Positions 10,168 through 20,574 of a DNA stretch of 64,000 bases are shown piece by piece. Positions within the stretch are counted from its first letter, which is position 1, and each line of letters opens with the position of its first letter. The position numbers and the translations under genes were made by a program. This DNA comes from Steinernema hermaphroditum (Eukaryota; Nematoda; Chromadorea; Rhabditida; Steinernematidae): the NCBI GenBank assembly GCA_030435675.1, contig CM059622.1, positions 5,022,001 to 5,086,000 on the forward strand, in the 5' to 3' direction. The notes beneath the pieces were generated by a model. That model saw nothing but the letters and a program-made list of their open reading frames with translations. It did not search any database and was not told the origin of the DNA.

Positions 10168-11167
10168 TCATTCTTCCATGGGCTCGGGTGCTGCGGTGCT
10201 GACGCCCTTCAGTACGGCAACAGATCGATCGACGAAGGCCTTGATGTCTTTGAGGTCGACGTTTTCTGACTCGAGAATCATTTTGCGGATGGCGAGAATC
10301 TCTTTCGGAGTCGGGGCATTCACCCTGAAATGGAAACTTTGGATAAGAGTGTATTTGCAGATGACATACCAAATGCGTCCGTTCACACCGATGGTGATCT
10401 CAAATTTAATATCTTTGCCAATCAAGTTGAGCATCGGGTACTGCGGGAAAAGTAATCTGTGCGCGACGTCGAGTGGGACGACGAAGTTGTAGCCGCCTTC
10501 GGTAAGACCGCCGAGACCTCTGGCGCGGTTCTCTTCGTCGACGCATGTGAGCTGCAAGTAAGTACATATAGACAACAGAGACGGCTAAATTACAGTTTGC
10601 AGACAAAAGAATGCGAATCGACATAAATTTCTAGTTATTTCAAGTACTAGCCGCTGATAAGGGCGGTCGTGTTTCAGGGAATCTGCACCGTTTCCCAGCC
10701 ACTTGGATAGCTATGAAGACCACCACTCACCTCTGGTTCCAGATGCTTATTGGCGATGATCACCCGGGCATAGATCAGATCGCCTTCCTTCAACGTGGGC
10801 TTATTTCTCTTGGTTGCGCCTTCGAAATTCAGCATGGAAATGTTGGCCGGCTCCGCACTGCCGATATCAACTTTGTAGGAGTCTGTCGATTTCGCCGTTA
10901 TTATGCCCAGAACGAGATCTCCCGTTTGTGGCCAGTACCTGAAATCGACTCATAAGTACGCAAAATAGAAGAGTTAGCTCACTTTCTGCTGGAAACTCTC
11001 AGCCATTGCTTGTTGCCTTCTTCGCGCAATAAGCCTGGCCTGTTGGCGGTGACGAAGTTATCCTTCCGGATGATTCCACAGCCGACGATGCGCGGATCCT
11101 TCTGCGCGCCTTCGGCCACTGCGGTTTCGGGAATATGATCGCCGGGAAGCAAGATTCTACCTGACAT
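10168..11167 (-). CDS. exos-3: RNA exosome cap subunit RRP40/EXOSC3
   Basis: Cap component of the RNA exosome, guiding RNA into the 3'-5' exonuclease core; nucleus and cytoplasm. Exons (minus): 11167-10983, 10938-10731, 10551-10370, 10324-10168; 243 codons, close to the usual size of about 240-275. The N-terminal domain begins RILLPGDHI. The S1-like domain has GDLVLGIITAKSTDSYKVD, the family hallmark FEGATKRNKP and LKEGDLIYARVIIANKHLEPE. The KH-type C-terminus has GVNGRIWVNA, cut by the intron at 10325-10369. A CTTTGCAG acceptor ends 3 bases before the ATG. Followed on the same strand by the UPF0598 gene. Confidence 0.95.
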
Positions 11168-11179
11168 CTCCTGCAAAGC

Positions 11180-11749
11180 TCAGTACTGTATTGAAACACG
11201 AAGATTTTGCGAAAAAGTGTTGAATTTTTGCGGACGAACATAAGAAGTTCCACGAAATTTGATCAGCGTCGGTCGTGACACGACTGTGTCCTCGCGATAA
11301 CTGCCTATTACGGTAGATTTTCGAATCGCGCCTCGCCCGTCGCGCGTTTTGGGTTTTTCGGCGGCATATTTCGGCTGATTAGAGCGTGGTGTGTTACTTG
11401 GACGATGGCTTCGTTTGGTTGTATGTGCGATGTACATCCTCCATGCTGCTGGGCCTTGCTTCTGTTGCCTTCCTGTGCGACGAGAAGCTAGCTCTGTGTT
11501 AGTGACCTTTTTTGGGCAATCGCTCTGCGGTGGTGTTTGGAAACGGGAATTGCGAAAATTTAGGCAAATCTCGCATATTGTTTCACTCCAAAGTTGTGGA
11601 TTCATTTGGCGCAATTGCTCCTTTTCATCGGAAGACTTTGCTTGCGAGAGGCGTCGTATTGGCAATCTTTTTGGGTTTAGGCTTATTCTGTCGTTCTGGA
11701 CTGATCTGAAAACCGGAATTGGGAATTCTTGGGCGCGACATGGAACCAT
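11180..11749 (-). CDS. Hypothetical basic protein, possible first gene of the exos-3 operon
   Basis: An uninterrupted 189-codon ORF with an ATG at 11749, ending 12 bp before the exos-3 start. The product is basic and low in hydrophobic stretches, with a Cys pair (CEICLNF) near residue 65 and a TLIKFRGTSYVRPQ segment near the C-terminus. I recognise no family. The length and proximity to exos-3, whose trans-splice acceptor comes 8 bases after this stop, argue for a real gene. The lack of conserved motifs and absence of introns argue for caution; it could be outron sequence. It is divergent from snu-13 (151 bp). Confidence 0.4.
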   Translation of the reverse strand: MVPCRAQEFPIPVFRSVQNDRISLNPKRLPIRRLSQAKSSDEKEQLRQMNPQLWSETICEICLNFRNSRFQTPPQSDCPKKVTNTELASRRTGRQQKQGPAAWRMYIAHTTKRSHRPSNTPRSNQPKYAAEKPKTRDGRGAIRKSTVIGSYREDTVVSRPTLIKFRGTSYVRPQKFNTFSQNLRVSIQY

Positions 11750-11900
11750 ACCGTTTTTGCACAGAGTCGCACTCGTCTTCTCAGCTTAGAATTGCATCGT
11801 CGCTGTGAAATTAGATTGAGATTGCGTTTAGTTTGTGTGGTTGCATCATTCCGACACCATTCACTAACCCGTCCTCTTCATTCCAGGTTTTTTGTCCGCA

Positions 11901-12287
11901 ATGGCCGATGATAACGTCAACCCCAAGGCTTACCCCCTTGCCGACAACGACTTGTCCCAGAAGCTTTTGGACCTTGTCCAGCAAGCCTACAACTACAAAC
12001 AGCTGAAGAAGGGCGCCAATGAAGCGACCAAGACGCTCAACCGCGGAATCTCCGAACTCATCGTGATGGCCGCTGACGCCGAGCCCCTCGAGATTATCCT
12101 CCACCTGCCGCTTCTGTGCGAAGACAAGAACGTCCCATACGTGTTCGTCCGCAGCAAGGCTGCCCTCGGTCGCGCGTGCGGAGTTACCCGCCCCGTCATC
12201 GCTGCTTCCATCCTGACCAACGAAGGATCTCAGCTCAAGTCGCAGATTCAGAAGATCAAGGAGGATGTCGAGAAGCTCCTTATCTAA
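11901..12287 (+). CDS. snu-13: SNU13/NHP2L1 (15.5K) RNA-binding protein
   Basis: L7Ae-family protein that binds kink-turns in U4 snRNA and box C/D snoRNAs. Single exon of 128 codons, the normal length. Diagnostic runs: [79 protein letters not shown] and [22 protein letters not shown] acceptor lies 14 bases before the ATG. Codon usage is strongly C-ending, as in highly expressed nematode genes. The next gene (BDP1) follows 177 bp later on the same strand, with an acceptor just before its ATG, so the two may form an operon. Confidence 0.97.
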   Translation: MADDNVNPKAYPLADNDLSQKLLDLVQQAYNYKQLKKGANEATKTLNRGISELIVMAADAEPLEIILHLPLLCEDKNVPYVFVRSKAALGRACGVTRPVIAASILTNEGSQLKSQIQKIKEDVEKLLI

Positions 12288-12464
12288 ATCTCTTTGTAAA
12301 ATGTTTTGTTGAGTTTGTTTGTTTTGTTTTGTTGTTGCATGTTGATATAAAAGCATTAAGAAGAACTGGCGTAGCATTGCATCGGCAGAGGTTTATACCA
12401 CGGGGTTCCTACATTGCATTGGCTGTGCTTGGTGGTTGTCAACTCGATTCTTGTTTTGCAGAAA

Positions 12465-14108
12465 ATGTCGGGTAGGCGGATGAAAGTGAAGATTCAGCCG
12501 AATATCGGCCCACTTGGCAAGAAAAAGCCAAAGCCCAAGGAAGTGGCAGAAGTTGCTCACCTCGATGTGCAGCCCGAGGCAGCCGGGCATCGTTCTCCCC
12601 TGAAGTCTCCCATAGTGTCGCCAAAACGCACTTGTTCTGTGTTGGTTTGCGCTTCAAATTGGGTCGAATCGTAGATATTTTGTTCCAGGAGCGAGCCTGA
12701 TGTGCAGCCCGGAACAGCTGGTCTTCGTTCCCCGGTGAAGTCTCCTGTAACGTCGCCAAAACTCATAGCGTAAGCATATGCTTCTGTTGAGGCTAGATCG
12801 TAGAGGCCTTGTTTCAGGACCGAGCCTGATGTGCAACTCGAAACAATCGGACGTCGTTCTCCACTGAAATATCCCATAATGTCGCCAGCACGCACTTCCA
12901 CTGCGTAAGTTTGTACCTCAAGTTGGGTTGAATCGCAGATATCGTGCTCCAGGAATGAGCTCGATGTGCGGCCTGAAACAGCTGGGCATCGTTCCCCACT
13001 GAAGTCTCCCCTGATGTCGCCAAGACGCACTCGCACTGTGTAAGACTGCGTATCTCTAGAGGCTGGATCATACAAATCTTGTTTCAGGAGCGAGAATGTT
13101 CAGGATCTCGAGCTGTCGCCAAAGTTTGCGCGCAAAGTGTTCACCGGCACCGAAGAGTTGAACACAACAACGATGACCCTATCCGATCTCGTGTCATGGA
13201 ATCCTCGAAATGAGAAAAAGCTCCACTGGCTTCAGCCGAAAGATGCGAACAAAGATATCAAGTCCGAGTCCAGCATCAAGTCAGAAGCGATGTCCCGGGA
13301 GATGTCAGCTACACCTGGTCCACAGCCTCACCAGATTGCAGCTCCCCAACTGAAGATCAACGCAGATGGAACTATCGCCATTGATGAAACAAGTCTTGTT
13401 GTCAGAGAGAATCCAGAAGATCAAGCGAACAGCTGGGAAGTCGTTGATGAAGACCGGGTTGTTAAGAAGATCTCATCCACCAGCTTCAGAAAGCGCGTAT
13501 GGCGCAAAGGAACCCCTTGGACAGAGCAGGAGACTGAGATGTTCTATGGTTGGTCATATATCTTGGGCTATTACTACATATCCGACCTTTCAGAGCTTAT
13601 CCAATCCGTTGGTACCGATTTTGGCCTCATGCACCAGTTTTTCCCAACGCGCGCGCGGAGCGAACTCAAAGCCAAGTACAATTTCGAGAAGAGGCGCAAC
13701 GCCGATCGGCTCGATATGGTTCTCTCGAATCCGTCGTACTTCGATGAGTCGCTCGAAACACGCGCTCAGGCGCTGGCCGATAATGTCGAGAAGGAGAGGC
13801 AGTCGAAATTGGATGCAAAGCGTAAACGGTCAAGAAAAGTGAAGTTTGAGGACGAAGACGAAAGAAGTGGATCGGATATTGAAGAAGCCACGGCTGTTCC
13901 CACATCGAAAAAGTAAGAACGTTTCTCAAACATATTTGTTGCCCTACCTCTGAATGTTTCAAATTGCTTCTGTACTCACCTATGCCATTTCAGGAGAGTC
14001 ATCACCGAATCAGACGAAGAAACAGATCCGCCTACCACGAACAATGGAGCCATACATCCTAAGGTCACAAATTCGGTCCTGTCCCAGTACTGCTATACAA
14101 GCTGCTGA
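12465..14108 (+). CDS. BDP1: TFIIIB subunit BDP1 (B'') with amplified Ser-Pro exons
   Basis: RNA polymerase III initiation factor. Exons: 12465-12640, 12689-12769, 12818-12904, 12953-13039, 13088-13548, 13594-13912, 13994-14108; 441 codons. The N-terminus MSGRRMKVKIQPNIGP resembles the family start. Four successive copies of an S-E-x-D-V-x-P...RSP(L/V)KxPxxSPxR module follow, one per exon. Then come a TMTLSDLVSWNP motif, LKINADGTIAIDETSLVV and the SANT domain at about residues 285-345 (FRKRVWRKGTPWTEQETEMF, SVGTDFGLMHQFFP, RSELKAKYNFEKRR), all in the BDP1 order. Intron 13549-13593 is 45 bp and has no stop, so its retention would insert 15 residues within the SANT domain. A TTTTGCAG acceptor lies 3 bases before the ATG. 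Confidence 0.9.
12560..13100 (+). repeat. Tandem exon-intron repeat inside BDP1, about 132 bp x 4
   Basis: Four units of about 129-135 bp, each holding one exon of 81-87 bp (the first fused to the 5' coding exon) plus an intron of 48 bp. Exons 1-4 end at 12640, 12769, 12904 and 13039. Donors align at GTTGG, GTAAGC, GTAAGT and GTAAGA; acceptors are CCAG or TTCAG followed by GA. All junctions are phase 2, so any copy number keeps the frame. A fifth, shorter relic (SENVQDLELSP) starts exon 5. Confidence 0.85.
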
Positions 14109-14925
14109 TGTAAATAACCCCAGAACACAATTAGTCATTGTTTCTTGTTGAACCATGCTTGTTCCATACATTAGGCCCAAATAAAGAAGTGTTTCCCCGT
14201 CTGTTGTTTTCGTGCGTCTATAGACGTTACAGGTTGTCTGGGCGACATGTGTCGTGGAGGTATCGGGAAAATTCCGCGGATGGTAAATTCCGCGGATGGG
14301 AAAGTTCCGCGGATGGAAAATTCCGCGGAGTGGGTAAATTCCGCGGACTCGGTAGATTCCAAACTCGCTCAAAGCGAACGTAGGACCATGTCTACAAATT
14401 TAGGCTGCGAGCGAGCCGCAGGCGAGCTCTGTATTCATTTTATGGAACGGGCCTAACATTTAGGCTTGGCTTAGGCTCCGGCTTAGGAGTATGCCTGTTG
14501 ATTTAACGGGGGCGAGGGGCGAGCCCTGTTGTCTTAACAGCTTCTATTCCTTAACAGCTTCTATTTAAAGGGCGAGCCCTGTTGTCTTAGCAGCTTCTAT
14601 TCCAAATTATGGAGTTCTGTATTCATTTGGATATCCCGGAATTTACCCATCCGCGGAACTTTCCCATAATCTGTCGTGCAGGATTTCTTCAGAAAGACGA
14701 TGTTGAGTCAACATTGTTGACTACTAGACGGGGTGGACCGTCTTCTACCTCGTTAAGCTCCAAACATGGACTGTCTGTTAGACGCTGTTTCACTTCAACA
14801 AGACATGTGTCTACTTGGCGATTGGATCTTTCCGAGTTGGGTGAGGCGCGCGTTCTCCGATTTGGGTTATCGTGCACCTGATCTCCCTGTGGCGCCGTCT
14901 TCCAGCGCCACTTCCACCGTCTCCG
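14109..14925. other. Intergenic, mostly repeat
   Basis: BDP1 3' flank, then the composite repeat, then the promoter-side sequence of the transporter gene. I see no supported gene. Confidence 0.5.
14270..14668. repeat. Composite repeat with inverted ends and TTCCGCGGATGG array
   Basis: At 14270-14355 a TTCCGCGGATGG-(G/T)(A)AA unit of about 17-19 bp occurs five times. An inverted copy (GAATTTACCCATCCGCGGAA) lies at about 14638-14660. Between them are TTTAGGC/CTTAGGC-like words (14399-14490) and direct repeats of an AGCTTCTATT... block near 14520-14610. It looks like a non-autonomous foldback element or nested insertions. No coding capacity. Confidence 0.6.
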
Positions 14926-17900
14926 ATGCCTCGTCTCGACGAATCGATGCCGTTCCCTGCGGGCTTCTCCTGCGATGTCTTCTACTACTGGCTCCTCAAC
15001 GTCTCTTCCTCCTTCATGATCTCCGCGGCCCACAACACCCTCTACTTCGTCCTCGACTTCCGCACTCCCGTCTTCCACTTCCTCCACCACGTCTTCACCT
15101 TCGGATTCCTCGTCATCACCTCCCTCGCCAGCCACTTCCCCCACTGCCTTCCGAAGCCTGAGGCTCTCGTCGCCCCCGTCGGGCTACAGTGTGTCGTTAC
15201 CCTTCTGACCGCCATCGTCCACTCATCGAATCGCATTGGAAGTCTCTATTTGCTCCGGTGGGTGAATATAATCTCTTTCGAGACCTACCAATAATCGAAG
15301 ATGAACGTTTCTGTACAACCCTTTAGGTGAGTGAAACATAATGAGAAAATCGGATGTCGTGGTTTTAGAAATTTAGTTTAGATATTTACCATGGTGTACC
15401 ACAATTGAGTTTAATAGGGCACCCTGGTTAACCTTGAAGCAAAGCAAAAACTGACTTTTAGGGTACCCATACGTCCACAGGTACCTTAGGTTTCCGTCGT
15501 TGAAAAAGAGTGACCGCTGTGTTTACCGAATCGAAAGAAACATGCGTCAGCGAAAAGTAGACGTAGGTTCTGACAGCTGTGTGGAAAACATGTGATCGGA
15601 GCACTGAAAAATGCTAAAAACAAAAGTGACCATAATCATGGAAGCCAGAGCCGGAGTCACCCGAGTCGAATCCGGGCTCCGGAATTCAGAAATTTCACCG
15701 AACCTCTGATGAAGACCAAATGACTTTGGACTAGATTTTTTAACATTCAAGAAATTCAAGCGATTGGACTCGCCTGGTTTGCTTAAGAGTACTGTTTACA
15801 TAAGGACCTCTCGTTTCTATGTTCTATGTGCAGATAAAATGAGATCCACATATGTCCTAAGTAGGTTAGCCTTAATCGGCGAACGCTGTTCCATATTTAG
15901 TATAGAGAGCATCTGACAGATTGAAGTGTTATTGCGGGTTCGACCTAAGCATGGCACAACTCAGAAATCAAGCTTCTTAGCTTCTACAAAAGCAAATTTT
16001 ATATATTTCCGGACCCCTCGTGACTTCTGTCCACTTTGCTCTTGTGTTTATGGTTTGTTTTCATCGTCACCCTGCAGTTCATCGTTTCAGGCTCACCGAC
16101 GTGTTTTCAACTCTGGCGGTGCTGAAGTTCCTGCCGCTTGGAAGCGATAAATTCCCCCGCTGGGGCCTCATGGTGAGTCAGGCGCCACCAACGTCAATCC
16201 GCGGCACAGCGATAATATTTACCGGAAACGCGGCCTCCCTGATTTCTTATCACTCTGTGCAAATTGGCCGCCCGCCGGGCCTCGGACCCGGGTGTAAAGT
16301 AGCGCGGCGGGACCATCGCAGGGCGATGTAGCGGGGATATAGGACGCCGGCGGTTGGCGACAGCCGCTCTTCGTCAAAACACACCTTCCACTCACCCACT
16401 CAAATCGCGGCGGTGATCTCTTCGCTCTTATTCACACCAAAGCGCCGCCAGATGAGACTCGATGCGGGGGGCGGTGGTGCTGGAAAAACAAAGCGATGAT
16501 AGGGCATATACTGTGGACAAAGTGGTCTTTTTGCATGTTGTTTGGTGGGCATATTGGAGGTGTTTAGTGGCTGCTGGTGGCAAGTGTATACAAACATCGG
16601 AGGCCGATTACAGCGAGGGAGAGGTGCCGAGCGGGCGCATAAATCAGCGTGCAGGGGAGAGTGTAAATGAGGCACGCGATCAGGAAATCAAAGAATACGA
16701 CGTTAATGACAACTAATGAGTGCACAGGTTTATACTTTGTACGGGGGTTTTCATATTCGGTGGATGTTTCGGTGTACGATCGTTTGGATCGACTGGGTCA
16801 TACAAAAGCACCTAAAAATTAAAATGAAATAAGTGCGCAGAGAATGTGGTCTTCCACGCGTCGATGATCCAAGGATGACATCCAGGTTTCTAGGTAACGC
16901 GCCAATCTTGATGTTGAGTTTAAGAGGTGGAAGTCATAATATGATAAAGTTCCGGTTCAATAAGGATGAAGGATCGTTCCATATATTGATTAGTAGATAT
17001 ATGCTTGATTCACCATCAGACCTTTAGGAAAGCTGAAAAGAAGTTGATAATTAGATTAGAAGCACCTTGCTGGTTAGCATCAAATTCATCTCCTTTTCAT
17101 AGTTTCATACATGTGTCTCAAAAAGGGGCATCTAGACAAAAGTCTAGCAGAAGTTTAGAAATCTGCTGCTATCGACCACTGAAAGTAACACAAGCCAAAC
17201 ACAAGCTTCTCGAGCGTTAATCGTACCCAGTGGCCCAGACCCCCTTCTGTGTAGATGCCCCTTTTTGGTCCGCTGTGTACATACAACCATAGTCAAGAAC
17301 AAATAGTCAAAGAACGGAAGGAAATACTATAAAAAATCTCAGAACTTCTTATTTGTTTCCATGGACAAGCTTGAATGTTCTGCTTTCGATGCAGAATTGC
17401 ACAACCGTAGCAGAAGCATGCCAACATCCCCATCCTTTGGGGTCCTTGAGTTTCCGGCTACCTTTCTATCTATAAAAGTCATTCCTTGCTGCTCTCTAAG
17501 CATGAGTTTTTATGTTATTGAAGTGTGGCTAGTGGATGGACTTTATTCAAGCTATTGAACCTGAACTCTGTCACCCCATTACCACCCCAACTCTGATTGT
17601 CCACATCTACCCATATCTAAGACTCATATTTCTTTGGCAACATAAAAGTATAATTTTTATTTTTCAGATTCCTCTGAGCATCGGCGCTTCGCTCAGCTGG
17701 CTAGAACTGGGAAACCTTGAATACGACCTCCCTGGACTGCTTCTTTCCCCCATCCTCGGGTTCCTCCGAGGGCTCCAACTCATCGTGATGCAGAAGTCCT
17801 ACCGCCAAAGCGGCGCAACCAGCTGTGTCCAGTTCTCCACCTTCTTCACCGCTGCCGTCTCCGTCGTCCTCTTTATACCTGCCACCATCTCCTACAGTAT

Positions 17901-18501
17901 GACGGAGGTCAAAGCCGACGCCTCGTGGGAGTCGATCGATTACGTAAGTGGATCTTGAAAATACGTGCTCGGATGTTTTTGATACAAAGTGCACGGATCG
18001 TGAACACATGTGCGGAAACTTTGAGACGATGACAAAGGGTATCCTCTTTGTTTCAGCCTGAATACGAACTTGAGAAACAATGATTAGTCGTAATTTCTAG
18101 AAATACATCCTGTTCCTAACCGACTGATCCTCTGCTGAGCTCATGTTACCAATTTTTGAAGGCCTTGGAATGTGTCAGGCGCAAAAATAGCAGATCTGTT
18201 TGATTGATTTTTAAGAATCCCCATTTAGACCCTGATCGGCTTGAGCTTCTTCTTCATGATCTGCTACAAATACTCCGAGCTGTTCCTCACTCTGAACCTC
18301 GACGCGCGCCTCGTCCTTGCCGCCGAACAGACGAAGTTCTTCATGGCCAGCGTCGGGCAGTGGTTCCTGCAGAATATGGCCCACGCCACCATCTTCTCCT
18401 TCTGCGGCAAAATGCTTTTTGTTTCGTCGCTCCTGAGGATGATTTCGCACTGTCCCTTTGGAAGTTATGGTGACGTGCCTAAAAAAGTCGTCCAACAGTA
18501 A
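14926..18501 (+). CDS. Multi-pass membrane protein, drug/metabolite (TPT-like) transporter fold
   Basis: Exons: 14926-15257, 16091-16172, 17668-17943, 18229-18501; 320 codons. About ten hydrophobic segments fill nearly the whole protein (for example VFYYWLLNVSSSFMISAA, VFTFGFLVITSLA, AVSVVLFIPATISYS, TLIGLSFFFMICYKYSELF). The segment GLLLSPILGFLRGLQLIVMQ resembles the RGLQLVL(M)Q run found in triose-phosphate/nucleotide-sugar transporters of the DMT superfamily, so a SLC35-like solute transporter of Golgi/ER is plausible. Substrate cannot be told. The start could also be the ATG at 14947. Exons are CG-rich and C-ending, introns of 0.3-1.5 kb are AT-rich; the third intron-exon chain keeps phase throughout. 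Confidence 0.65.
17108..17279. mobile_element. MITE copy 1, in transporter intron
   Basis: A 172-bp element with terminal inverted repeats. The 15-base arm AAAAAGGGGCATCTA at 17120-17134 is perfectly mirrored at 17252-17266, with weaker outer arms reaching TACA ends. A related copy is at 19171-19354. TA at both tips is compatible with a Tc1/mariner-type MITE. Confidence 0.7.
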
Positions 18502-20574
18502 TTATTTCAATAAAGCACGGCTAGAAATCGTTGCAATAAGCCCACAATGAACGTCTCAGCATCGAACAATCACCAAGAGGAGTCGGAGGGGAATGGGATC
18601 TATGACGTACTTTCGACGTGAGAAAACGAATGACTCTTTTGAGAATATCGTGAATACAGGAAGGCGAAAGTAAACACACGTCTCGAACACACTGTCATAC
18701 TGATGACAGGCTTGACTAGAAGCCTGTCCTTGTACAGAACGAGGACGTACGGCAATTGTTGGTCTCTCGCCGATGAAAGACAGCTCCTATCGGTGGCTGT
18801 TTCGGACTGGGCAATCATCGATTTGTATTGCGAAACGGCACGTAGGCGGATGAGTTATGCAGAACGGGGAATCCGAAAGACGAAGACGCATCTTTCAAGT
18901 CGGTGATTCGTGATGTTCTCTGTGCTTAAAGGAGATAAGATTCATAGATTCGTGTTTAAGTGGAAGTCCTTAGAACCGAACGGCCTTCAAAACTGTCCCC
19001 AACAGTCTGTAAAATATTGAGAATTGGATGGAAACGTCTTTGTGATGATAATGATGATCTGCAGTCACAAATCTTTCAGCAAGTGATCTAGCAATATCTA
19101 CATAGGATGACCAAATTTTAGAGTAGTACCTAGACGTACTGTCTGTTCATTATGAATCTCATGTATCACATACATGTGACTCAAAAAGGATATCTCAACA
19201 AAAGTCTTGTAGAAGTCTAAAAAGCCATTCAGAATCTAAAAATTGTGAGACTGGCCGGTCTCTTTGATTTTCCGACCGGTCTCACGATTTGGATGCTCTA
19301 ACAAATGACAGTCCAGATTTCTGTATAGATGTCTTTTTGGGCTACCCTGCAATAGGATATGTTGACGTGTCGTGGAAGCTGTTCAGTGAAATCCCAATTT
19401 CCAAGCTGAATAGCCCTTGATGTCGAAAATCCCGTATTGCCTGTACTAAAGAATGCCCGTATTCTTCACATATTGTTATTTACATTTTCGGCATGTGCTT
19501 CTTCTAGCCCGCATTGACGCATCTGCCTGGAATAAATCATCAGTATGTCGAACTACTTGACAAGTCTCTGGTCGAAGGTCAAAATGTTCATCGCTCTACC
19601 GTACCAGTTCATCTTCTCTTTGATCTGCCACCTCCTCTTTCTCTACTCCGTTCGATCGACCACCTCCTTCTTCTCCTCGATTCTCCACTATCTCTCGAGC
19701 GCCGCAACAGTAAAAGTGGATTTGTTGTGCGAATTAATTAAACCTTCTTCGCCCTCCGGCGCTCTCCTCCCGATCCCACACACACATCTCCGCTCTGGGC
19801 ACCTCGTCGAGCGCCACAGGTGGCGGAGCCGAATGTTTTTCGACTCCTGAGGGGCCGGCTCAGGCGGAATGCGGGGGAATGCCGTCCGGCGCCGAGTGCC
19901 TATTATTAGGAGTGTGTCGCAGCCGGAGGGGCAGATAGTTCGGAAAAGCCGGCTGGCGGCGATCGGCCCTTGCCTCCGCGTCCGTTGTTTGCTGCAGGCA
20001 GTCGACGGCACTGTTGTAATGCCGCTAGCTATTCCCCAGTCAGTTGGTTGGCCTCCGGTGTGGGCGACGTTATTCTCTCCGAGAAGACCTTCTCCCCAGA
20101 ATCCCCGTTTTTAGGGAAGGTTTGTAGCTGAAAAGGGGGCGCATTTTGACTGATTTTCAGTCAAAATTCTAAATGAGCTTTTGGCGGGTATGGGTCCCTT
20201 TCTTTGGATTACGGTAGGCCATTTGATGACAGAGGAATATGTTGGGAACTTGCTGATTAATCGTAGTTATTCTGCTCTGGAAGGCGGTCGTGAGGGCCAA
20301 GGGATGGCGAAGATCTCGTTCGATCTATTGAGAAATTTGTTCCACCAGGTGATTGGATCTATAATTTGAACATGCGACACTTACGACGACAAAATTCGGT
20401 AAGCTATGTCGCTTTCCGACGAATAAGATCAACCTCTCAAAGTGTTTTGCTTTTCCAACCTTTCGAGAGCCAGCCTATTTGCCTATGGTTATCTGTGTTA
20501 CGCGACTCCGCGAACGTGCCAGCCCTCATCTCCGTTCTGTCCCTAAACTCGCCCTCTTTGCAGCAGGTGCGATC
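18502..20574. other. Gene-poor 2 kb upstream of unc-87
   Basis: Contains the second MITE and an unsupported ORF at 19545-19850 (plus), whose first 55 residues are hydrophobic (FIFSLICHLLFLYS) and C-ending like real exons. It ends near a GTAAAAG site in the wrong phase to join unc-87 exon 22274. A GC-rich stretch at 19790-20050 may be promoter sequence. No firm gene. Confidence 0.4.
19171..19354. mobile_element. MITE copy 2
   Basis: Related to the 17108 element: left end TACATGTG-ACTCAAAAAGG, right end CTTTTTGGG in inverted orientation, about 184 bp. It also has an internal palindrome, GTGAGAC-(T)GGCCGGTC at 19246-19263 against GACCGGTCTCAC at 19275-19286. Confidence 0.65.

Noticed and set aside
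9965..10372. Minus ORF with a signal-peptide-like start (MIRLALFLMLLLIV) whose ATG overlaps the exos-3 stop as ATGA, suggesting a coupled small secreted protein
   Set aside because: The UPF0598 family frame starts at 10020 with its own acceptor and runs in another frame through the same DNA; the ORF is exos-3 3' UTR.
12557..13075. 172-codon minus ORF with four repeats (GDIMGYFSGERR type)
   Set aside because: Shadow of the BDP1 exon-intron repeat; splice sites, phases and family motifs are all on the plus strand.
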